A stretch of DNA of 64,000 nucleotides from the NCBI GenBank assembly GCA_001662425.1, contig BDDC01000092.1, positions 52,762 through 116,761 on the forward strand, read 5' to 3'. Every line of letters begins with the position of its first letter. Positions within the stretch are counted from its first letter, which is position 1. Positions 21,181-32,000 of the stretch are shown piece after piece. Both the position numbers and the translations under genes were made by a program. The DNA is from Chlamydomonas sphaeroides. Taxonomy: Eukaryota; Chlorophyta; Chlorophyceae; Chlamydomonadales; Chlamydomonadaceae. Below the pieces are notes generated by a model. The model was not told the DNA's origin, made no database searches, and saw only the letters and a program-made list of their open reading frames with translations.

Positions 21181-24100
21181 ATGCCGCTTCTCTGCTGCTT
21201 TGGTGGAGGTCCGTCTCCGGACACTACGTCACTGCCAAGCGCCAAGGCGCCGACCGCGTCGGCCCATGCGCCAACAGTGCCAACTCGGAGCAACACCAAA
21301 GGAAGCATAGAACGTTCACCTACGTCTACATCGTTAACTCCAGCCCGCAGCGAACGGGAGCTTGGAGCGACGGTAGGTACTCAACAGCGTTACAGTGCAG
21401 CTTTCAGGCGCCGCCATACATCAACAGATACACGCGAATGTGTCGCCAATGTCATGTGTAAACACGCCCTGTTGCAGGTCGCCCGACTGCGCAGCAGTCT
21501 AGCCACGATTCAGGGGCCTTGGCTCACGCGCATAGGACACTCGTCGCGCCTGGTGGCCGAGGCCTTGACGCCGATATCGCATGTCAGGTGCGCGCGTGTC
21601 CATGCGGGCCACGGCTGCGGCCCTTGAACGGCAGAAACGAACAGGTCACGGACGTCCCGGACGTCCCACCCTCCCCGGTTAAGCTCGCGCGTGCGCCGCG
21701 TACCTCCGCCCCACCCACCAACTCATACCCCAACACCCCACACTTCTCCTGCCCATCGCATTGCGCCCCTTAACCCGCGCCTCCGCGCCGCGCGCCCCCC
21801 TCCACAGCCTCTTCGGCGCCTCGCCCTGCGGCGCCGGCCTCATCAGCCTCGCCAGCTACTCCGCCGCCGGCGCGCCCGTCTCCCTGCCAGCCGGCCATGT
21901 CCTGCCCACGCCCTGGGCTTGGATCGCCGACCATGGCGGCGGCGGCGGCGCCGGGCTGCTGCTGCAGGGCCGCTACACGGCAACGATAAACGGCAGCGGC
22001 TTCCCCAGCATCTCGTTAGCGCTCCCGATGGCGGTACGCGCCAGCCGCGTATCGGCCAACGGCAGCGCCACGGCGGGCTTACGAGGTGACACGGCCGGGC
22101 AGCAGCAGCTGGACCTGTCCAACCTCATCTGGCAGGTAGGCGCGGCGGCCGGGGCACGGAGCCGCGGCGCCCAGAATCAGACCCAGCCGGACGCCGTGTG
22201 CCGGTGCCCTCACAACACCGGCACTCATCCGTGCGGTGTTGCGCTCCGTTATTGTGGAGGCATCGTGGGCTAGGCCTCTGACAGGCGCGCGTGCTGGGCG
22301 GGCGCGGCGGGGCGAGGCCTTGGCCGGCGGCCCGGGGCCGTGCGCCCCAGCTGTGAGTCACGAGTGCTGCGCCGTGGGCAAGGCGGCTGACGGCATCGCG
22401 CGCGGGCGCTCAAGTGGGGCAGCGGCAGCTTGGGCGGGGGCTCCGGCTGGCCTCAGGCCTCAGGCCTCAGGCCTCGCACCAGTTCAGCCAGCTGCGCCTG
22501 TGCCTGCTCGCCCGCCCCCCCGCCATGCGCCCGCCCCTCGCCCTCGCCGCCCCCCCCCCCCNNNNNNNNNNNNNNNNNNNNNNNNNNNNNNNNNNNNNNN
22601 NNNNNNNNNNNNNNNNNNNNNNNNNNNNNNNNNNNNNNNNNNNNNNNNNNNNNNNNNNNNNNNNNNNNNNNNNNNNNNNNNNNNNNNNNNNNNNNNNNNN
22701 NNNNNNNNNNNNNNNNNNNNNNNNNNNNNNNNNNNNNNNNNNNNNNNNNNNNNNNNNNNNNNNNNNNNNNNNNNNNNNNNNNNNNNNNNNNNNNNNNNNN
22801 NNNNNNNNNNNNNNNNNNNNNNNNNNNNNNNNNNNNNNNNNNNNNNNNNNNNNNNNNNNNNNNNNNNNNNNNNNNNNNNNNNNNNNNNNNNNNNNNNNNN
22901 NNNNNNNNNNNNNNNNNNNNNNNNNNNNNNNNNNNNGGCAGGGGACAGCCGGGTTGAGCGTGCGGCCGACGCACTGCGCCACACGCGCCCAAAGATGCTG
23001 AGCTGGCTGGGCGGCGCTCGAGCCCCATACCCCATACCCCATACCCCATACCCCATACCCCATACCCCACAACCTTGCTCTCATCCCGCAGCCACAACCT
23101 TGCGGCGCAGCGACTCGTCCGTCCGTCGCCGGTCCTCGTCCCGTGCGCCCCACCTGTCACATTGATACCAGCACGGCGCCACACATGCCATGGTTGCTGG
23201 ACGACTCCTCACTGGCTGTGCTGCACAACCCCGCACAACCCCGCACACCCGCAGGTCGGCACCGCACCCGGCGACAGCGAGGCCAGGGGCGCCAGCGCCG
23301 CCGGCGCCTCCAGCCAGTGCAGCCACCTCGGGCCCCTGCAGCCCAACGGCCACACACACCCGCTCCACTCCAGCCAGGCGCACGCCAACGCAGACCAGCC
23401 TCCGCCCGGCTGGCGCGCGCTGCTCGCAGATCTGGCCTCGGACCTCGTGCTGTCCGCCGCCGCCGGCGTCGGCGCCGGCGCCGGCCCCGACCCGCCGTCG
23501 CGGGCCACGGCGCACGCGCTACTTACTGCGGGCGCCGGCCCGCCGCCGCCGCTGACGGCGGTGCTGGTGCCGCTGGTGCTGGCGGGCGAGCTGGCGGGCG
23601 CGCTGCTGCTGCTGGCGCCTCCGGGCCGGGCGCCGGCGGCGTCGGCGGGCCAGTTCGCCGCGCCGGACCAGTGGCCGACGGCGGGGTCGTTTGCGCCGGC
23701 GACGGCGGCGCCGACGGCGGCGCAGCTGGCGCCGCCGCCGCCGTGGGCGCCGGAGCTGCTCGCGGGCGTGGCGACGGCGGTGGCCGAGTGCTGCCTGGGG
23801 CCGCACTTGTCGGACATTCGCTCGGTGCGGCGCCGCGGCTCGTGGGGGTTGGGGTGCGCTGGGCAGGGACCGGCTTCGTTGGTGGCGTGCGCCCGGGCAT
23901 CCAAGTGCTGCTTGCAGCAAGGGCACAGCGTGCTAGTCTGGGAGAACCTGTGCGCACACGCGGCTGCACCTCTCTGCACAAAACTTAGGCCCGCGGTACG
24001 GCCGTGGCGGGGTGCGTTTGTTGGCGCAGGCGGTGGGGTGGACTGGCGGGGGCCTCGCAGGGCGGGACACGGGCTGCTGCACGCCCTCGCCGTCCTGACC

Positions 24101-26026
24101 CACATGACCCACATGACCCACATGCCGCGCCCCTCGCCCGCTGTCGTCGCTCGCGGTGTCCCTCGGCCGCAGGTCGCGGCGGCGTGCAAGCAGCTGTCGG
24201 CCGCGCCCGATATGCAGTCCCTGGCCAGCGGCCTGGCCTCGGCGCTGACGGACGTGCTGGCGGCCGAGCTGCATGTCGAGTTTGGCGCGCGGCTGGCGCT
24301 CGTACCTCAGCTTTACGGCAGCTTTGGATTGAGTACGGGCGGCGCGGTGCCGCACGGCTTCATGCTGACGGAGCAGCCGCCCGGCGGCGGCGCCGCCGGC
24401 GGGCCGGCGTCGCTGGGGGTGCGCAGCAGCCGCGTCGCCAACCTGGCCATCGACAGGTATGGCACGCCCGTGCTTCTGCCGTGCTTCTGCCGTACGATGC
24501 CGTAGGGTGCGCTGACCTGGTGTCCGCCCTGCCGTGACCACGCGCACAGCCCCAAGCGCGTGGCCACTGATGCCGGCACCCCTCCCCCGGAAGGGAAAGC
24601 CGATTGCGCATTGGGCCCTCGAGCGGGGGGGCGGACTGCGAATGTTGTGTGGACTGGGACAATCAACGCTGCTCTTGCAGCCCGTACCCATTGCATACTC
24701 CCCCGTGGCCGCACCCCCGGCTCCTGCCGTCCCCAGGCCCAAGCCCCCCAGCGCCATGGGCTCGGGCATGGCCGCATGGGAGGGCAGCGCGCTCGGCACG
24801 CCGTCCGCGCCGCACCACAACAGCGGCGCAGCGCTGCACGCCAGCGGCGCGCAGTCGTTCCAGCTGCCCACGCTGCCGGGGCGGGCCAACCCGGGCGACG
24901 CGCCGCCGCGCGTGTGGAAGGTGCGTGCGAGCCGGGCAGCCCGGGCAGGGAGGGGAGCGTGGGCTGCGTAGCTATCGGGCGCAGGGGCAGTAGGGACAAG
25001 AGGAGCGGGCGCGGGGACCCCAGCTAGCCCAGGCGGGGGCCAGTGCGGGCGGCGGCGCCAGGGGCGTGCTGCCGCGCGCATGGGCGGTGCGCGCTTGGCG
25101 GAGGCAGGGGCGCCTGGCTGGCCCCCAGCCTCCTCGTGCCCCCCGTGCGCCACATCGGTCTTGCGCTCGGAGGGTGCGAACTAGGCTGACACTCCCTGGG
25201 TGCAGCGTCCTTGTGCCGGCCACCCGGCTCGTGAGCGCTGCCCAGGTGCAGGGCGACCCGGCGCGACCCTGCGGCCGCTGGCCGACCCCAAGCCTCCCGC
25301 AGCCGCGCTCCCTCTCGTGCGATGTCGCCCCGCCGCCGCCTCCCCGCCGCCGCCGGCCCGCATGGCTGTGGCGCTGCCGCTCACGGCGCCGCTGCTTGCA
25401 CTCCCCCAGCCTTCGCGAGCCTCACCACCTGACACCCGCATGGCTGGGCCTCGCCATCCCACCACACTGCCTTCACCCACGCCCACGCCCACGCCCACGC
25501 CCACGCCAACGCGAACGCCGACGCCAACGCCCACCTCGGCCCCCGCCCCCAGGCGCGGCCGTTCACCTTGGAGACCACGCTCCTGTCCAGCCTAGCCACC
25601 AAGGCGGCCCGCGCCGCCTCCGCCAATGCCGGCGGCGGCGGCGGCGGCGGCACGGCCTACATGACGGGCATGTCGACGTACATGGAGGAGTACTCGAGCG
25701 GCGCCGCGCAGGGCAGCGGCGTGGGCACGGCCCGTCTCCTGGTCACCGTGCCCGTCGGCGGCCTGTCCAGCTTTGTGGCAGCGTCCGCCGTTGCCGTTGG
25801 CGGCGGGGCCGTTGGCGGCGGGGCCGTTGGCGGCGCCGTTGGCGCCGGCCTCGTTGGCGGCACCGTCATCCCCCACGTGCACGCGTACGTCAACGACACC
25901 GACCAACCGTCGGCGGACGTCGTGCTGCTCTTCCGTGCCGCCGCCGCCGCCGGCGGTGGCGGCGCGGCCGGCGGCGGTCGCGGCGCCGCCAGCGGCGGCG
26001 GCTTGTACGGGCTGGCGGGGACGCCT

Positions 26027-26057
<31 letters not shown>

Positions 26058-29000
26058 GCCCGGCGTCGCTGGTGCTCGTAGCCGGCTGCGTCGCACTGGG
26101 CACCGAGGCTGCCGTCGTGTGCTCCACCGGGCCGGCGGCGCCGCTTCTGACGCCGACGCGGTCCGGCGGCGGCGCGGGGCGGTCGCGCAACAATACCGGC
26201 ACGGGCATGGCGACAGAGCGAGGCGGCGGCGCGGGCTGGCCGTATTGGCCTCCCCTGAGCTCCGCCGGCGGTGCGGCGCCCGGCTCGCTGGAAGCCAAGG
26301 TGGGTCCCAGCGGCGAACGAAGGCAGCGCATAGCAAAGCGGGCTGCCGCGACGCTCAACACAGCGTCACACACGCCATGATGTCATTCCACGGGCGCGCC
26401 GCAGAGTCTTGGGCCAGCCATAGGACCCTGCGGGACCCCAGATGCGCGTCTCAGGACGGACCGGCAGCCGGCCCCATGGCCCCCAAAGCCCGCTTGCAGC
26501 CCAGGTGGCCCTTGCCGCCTCGCCCTGGCCCCGGCCTCCCCTCGCACGCTCCGTCCACACGTATGTGCACATACTCATTCGTGTGCACGTGCGCGTCATT
26601 GGCGGGTCATTGGCGCCGCCGCCTGCTCGCCGACGCAGGGCGACCCCAGCTGTGCGGTGGCGCTCTACCTCACCACTTCGGACCGCCTGCCGCCGTCGCT
26701 GCTGTGCGCCGCGCGCAACCGGGCGCAGGCGCTGCTGGAGGTGGGCTCGGGGGGCGGGCTCGGGGGGCGGGCTCGGGGTGTGGCAGCCGAATGCGGCGTG
26801 GACGCAGCTTCAGCTACCGCACAGCCGGCTGCGGGGTGGGGGTTTTGCTGGGCAGGCCCTATGGCCCAGGGGCTGGGACGACATAGGGCCATGCGGCATG
26901 CGCGCACTGGCGGCTGCCTTCCTGGCGGCCTCTGCCCTCGCGCCACCAGCCGCAGTCCGGCGCGCGCCGGGCGCAGCTGATCCAGGGAGTGGGGCGCCCC
27001 GCGCTGGCGGCGTTGGCGGGCAGGGCCGGTGCCTAGCGCCGCCGCCCTGCCGCCCTTGCCAGCCCGGCCCGGGGCCCGCAACGGCCGCGCGGTGGGGGTC
27101 CGTGCTGCACAGGTGCTGCCGCCCCTGGCGCGTCGGCGTCCCATGCCGCCGTCCTGAGCCCGCTCGTCTGCCCCATACCACACCAGACTCAACCCGGCCT
27201 GCGCTGCCCTGCTCTGCCCGACGTGGCCAAACCTGCCTTGCCCCGCCCCGCAACGCCCCGGCTCCCTTCCGCCGCCGCCAGCTGCTGCTGCCCGCCGCCG
27301 GCACCTGCCTCGGCGGCGCCGCCTTCGCCGAGCTGCTCTACATGTGCGCCGCCGTCGGCATGCCCGTGCCGCTGCTGCCCGACGGCGGCGGCGCCGCCGC
27401 CGCCGCCGCCGCCGGCCGCCAGCCGGTGCCCATCAGCCGCGGCCCCTCGCGCAACCCCATCTCCACGATGGTCTCGCCCAAGCAGTCGGATGAGCCGGTG
27501 GCTTGGGCCGCCGCCGCCGCCGCCGGTGCGGCGGCGGTCATCGGCGGCGGCTCAGATGCGGTCACGGCCGGCGGGCTGACGCCGGCGGGGTCGTGCTTGC
27601 TGGGGCTGGCGGAGGGCGACCCGCCGCCGCTGCTGCAACGTGAGAGCCGGGCGTCCACGGGGGGCTTGGGGGGCTGGGCGCCTCGGGGGAAAGGCGCTGC
27701 TGCAACGTGAGAGCCGGGCCTTGACGGGGCGCGGGGGGCTTGCAGACAAGCTGCTGCGGGGCGGAGCCGCGGTAAGCCGGCGGCCCGGCGGCGCGCGGGC
27801 AAAGGTCGTGGGCCTGGCCGCCACGCACCGTGTGTGCTGTCCTCGCCCCTGCCCCTGCACCTACTCCTGCTCCTGCCCCTACCCCTGCCCTCGCCCCTTG
27901 CTCCAACGCCTGCCCCCACCCCTGCTCCAACCCCTGCCCTCGCCCTTGCCCTTCCCCCTGCCCCTGCCCTCGCGCCTGCTCCCCCGCAGACCAGGACTCG
28001 CTGTCCAGCCAGGGCGTCAACGCCGGCGTCGCCGCCAGCATTGCCACCGGCGCCTGGGCCACCATGGCCAACAGGTACGGCTGCCGTACGGTGCGGTGCG
28101 GCAATGCTGACGCACACGTGCGCGCAGGCTCCGCCAGCCCTGGACCTGGCGGCGGCGCCTCAGCCCTGAAGCTGCGCGCCACAGCCCGCCCTGCTCCATC
28201 GCGCCCACCTGGCCGCACGCACGCCGGCGACCACGCCCTGCCTCCCTCCCCAATCGCCGACCACGCACCCCCGCGCCCTCACCCTCGCCCCTCCCCGGCC
28301 CCGCCCCACGCCCTCCCACCGCCACTTGCATCGCCAGGGAGCTGTCCGAGACGTCGGCCCGCACGCCGCGCAGCCGCCTGTCCCACACCACCGCCGCCAA
28401 CGCCTTCTCCAACGCGCAGGCGGGCCTGGCCAACGGGGCCATGGCCGTCGCCTTTGCCTCACACGCGGGCACCACTACGCAGAACCAGAACCTCATGCTC
28501 TCCACGCAGGGCAGCTTCCTGTCGACGCTGCTCGGCACCACCAGCCGAGCCGGCCCGCTGCTGCCGGACAGCGGTGCCGCCGCCAACCAGGCGTCCAACC
28601 CGCAGCTAGCGGGGGTGGGGTACATCGACCCGCTGGTGGCGGGCGGTGCTGGGGGCGTAGCGACCGGCGCCTCCTCGCCGTTGGGCGGGCTAGCGTTGCT
28701 GAGCCGGCAGCAGCACGTGCTGACGCTGGCCCCCGTCGTGAGCAGCGGCCAGCTGGGCCGCTTCAGCGGAAAGCAGCACCGCGCGCCACGGCGGCAGATG
28801 TCGGAGCTGGTGCGTTCCTAGTTTTGTGTAGGAGACTTTGTGCTGGCACTTATTCGCACCAGCGATGCCTTATGAAAAGCGTCGGCCCCTGCCTTTGTTT
28901 GCTAACATCAGCGCTGCTCGTGTGTCTGGCCGCAGCTCGCGACGATGCCGTGCGATGTGAGCGACTCGCTGACGGTGATGCGCAGCAACCTGGACGTGCT

Positions 29001-32000
29001 CGTGTCCAGCTTTTGGAACACGCTGCGCACGCAGCAGGACCAGGGAGGGCCAAGGTGCGCCCCGCAACGCCGCAACGCAGCGACGCCTCAACGCAGCAGC
29101 GCCGCATGTTGTAAAGGCGAACTGCGACATCGTAGCAGGAGCAGCGGAGCGTGCGGCCCCTGAGGCCTCCGGGACGTGCCTGCTGCGGATGCTGACGCTG
29201 CGTGTCCCTTCCCCCTCCTCCTCGCGCCTGTGCTCCCTCGACTGCAGCTTGCACGCCGACGAGGACCTGCGCTTCCTGATGCTCAACAAGGTGCTGGGCA
29301 GCGGCGGCTGCAGCGTGGTGTACGCCGGGGTGCTGCACGGCCTGGAGGTGCGCTATGGGCTGCTGGCACGGCTCCGGGCGGCTTTAACACATGCTCGTGG
29401 GGGGCGATTATCTAGATGATAGCTGACTCAGCTTGCTCGTGATGGTTGGAGCCCTGCACGGGCGCGCGCCGCAGTGGGAGCGCGTGTTTCCGTGACTTCG
29501 TTGAAACTGTGGAAACCTATTGTGGTCCGCGCCCGTGCAGGTGGCGGTCAAGGTCATGATTTCGCCAGGGGACGACGACGACGAGGACGGCGGCGGCGCC
29601 GCCGCTGGCGGCGGCGACAGCGACCCGGCGGCGCCGTCGCCGGCGGCCCGCCAGGCGCAGCTCCGGGCTCTGATGCGCGGGGCTCGCGAGCTAGCAGTCA
29701 TGACCAGCCTCAGCCACCCTAACATCGTGCAGGTGGGGGCAGCGATGGATGGGAAATGTGTCTCGCAGCGAGCGACCGGTGCGCACTTTGCCTTCGTTGC
29801 TGTTGGTTGGATGCGTGGTTATCATCGTAATCGTGAACATCGGCAGCGCGCGCCCGCTCCACCTCCGAAACCCACTTGCGGCGGCACCGCCACACCTCAC
29901 GTGCCGCAGATCTACTCGTACCACACCCGGGTCGTCGTACGCAAAGACGGCGAGGAGGCCTCTCCCGGGGATGCCGCCGCCGCCGCCGCCCGGGACAGGG
30001 CCGCGGGCAAAGGCGCCAGCGGCGGCGGCGCCTCGCCCGAGCCCATGCCGCGCCTGGTCCCCGCGCCGCCTGGCACGGACGCCAACCTGCCCAGTGAGCG
30101 CTGCAGCAGGGCGGCCGCTCGGTGCTCATTTGTGTGTGTACGTATGTGCAACCACATCGATGAGCAGTTGTTGAGCCCAGGCTGAGAAGCAAGCGACAGC
30201 CTGCTGAGCTGTGCTGTGGCGGCGGCCTGACTCGCACGGGCAGGATCCTGCGGCACCGCTGGGCGCTGTTGCTCCTTGCGCCGGGCGCGGGTCGCCGCTG
30301 GACACTGGGCGGCTCACACGCGCCCCTCCGCCCCCGCGCTGCCCCTCCTCCGCCCCTCGCTGCCGCAGGCCCGCTGCAGACCGTGCTCATCATGGAGGTG
30401 AGCCCATGCCCGTACGGACCATGCCCATACGTTGTCGCCAGCACCCGTCGCACTTGCTTCATGCCCCTCACCACATCGCAAGCGCCTTAGCGCAACCAGC
30501 ACCGGTTGCAGCGCAGCGCGGCTGCAGCTTGCTCGGACCGAGGACGCGCCGTCGCGACGCCTGTGGGGGCCTGTGGGGGTCTGTGCTCGCCGCCGGCTTT
30601 CTCCAGCACGGCTGATGGCCTGCCGGCCCCCCGTGTTGCCAGTCATGCCATTCATGCTAGTCATGCGGTGCAAGGGGCGCCGGCGTCGCTGCAGTGCTCG
30701 CCCAGTCGCACACAAGCCCTCGCCGCTGCGCCCGCTTGATTGCTCCCACCTCACCACACCCTGCACTGCGCCCCCCTCTCCCTCCCCTCCACCCGCAGTG
30801 CTGCGACCTGGGCAGCCTGGCGGACGCGCTGGTGAGCCGCGGCCACGATATCGTAAATTGGCACCTCGACTTGATCAACCCAGATGTGACGCGCTGGCGA
30901 CAAAATTGATTCCACGTCGATACCGGTAGCTAGATTGTAATGACTCCAATGCATCTTCACTGCACCTCCCTCCGCCCGCCCGCCCGCCCTGCGGCCCGCA
31001 GGACTCTGGCCTCTTCTCCGCCGCCATACGCACTGCGGAGGCCGCGCGCTGGCGGCCGGGTCTGCCGCGGCGCTCCGCCACCTTCTCGCAGCTGGCCACC
31101 ATACCCGCGCGAGGCAGCCTCACCGGCGGCGGCGCCCCGGACCCGCTGGGCCCCACCTCGTCGCGCGGCACGGGTGAGGGCTCGACCCTAGCCCCCCCCC
31201 ACAGCCCCCATTTTATACCCCATTTACACCCCATTTATACCCCATAGCCCCCGTGCCGCGCCGAGCTCATGGCAACATAGCACGCCGTGTGATGTGTGTA
31301 GGGTGGGGTGTTGAGCGGGCTCCAGTTGCGGATTGCTTGGGTCAGCTTGCAGCCAACATACCAGGACACAAGGGCGTCTGTTGCTGCGCGCCCAGCTGCT
31401 GCTGCTGCATTGCTTCGTTGCGCCTGCTTGACTCCATGTGTGATCTGTGTTCAGAAATAGGCAACATAAAGCAATCAGGACCTGCCTGTGTATTGTCGTG
31501 TGGCTCAGGCGGGGCGATGCGCGCCATCTACCTGACGCTGCTGGAGGTGGCGCTGGCGCTGAGGCACATGCACGCCATGCAACTTGTGCACTGCGACGTG
31601 AGGGGGAGGGGATGGCCGGGCAAGGGGAGGGGGAAAGGGGAGGGCAAAGCGCCCAGGGTTCGTGTCACGCCATGCTCCAACGCCATGCAGCTGGTGCACT
31701 GCGACGTGAGGGGAAGCGCGGGAGGGATGGGGCGGAGGGGAGGTGGGCAAGGGCCTAGGGTTCGTGTGTCGAGCTGCTGCCACCACCTCATGTCTCATTC
31801 CTCCCTACCACCCCCCACACTCCCCACACAACGGCAGGTCAAGCCCGCCAACGTGCTGCTCAAAAGCTCGGCCAGCGACCCACGGGGCTTCACCTGCAAG
31901 CTCACGGTAGGGGCTGGCCGGAGTACGGGTGCGGGCGTGGGCAGAGGCGAACCCTGCGGGCTCAGAAGCGCCACTCGCGCGGCTGCTCGGTGGGGGCTGG

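Noticed and set aside
29054..29247. Further kinase exon between 29054 and 29248
   Set aside because: The flanking exons already join in phase and nothing in between resembles a coding block.
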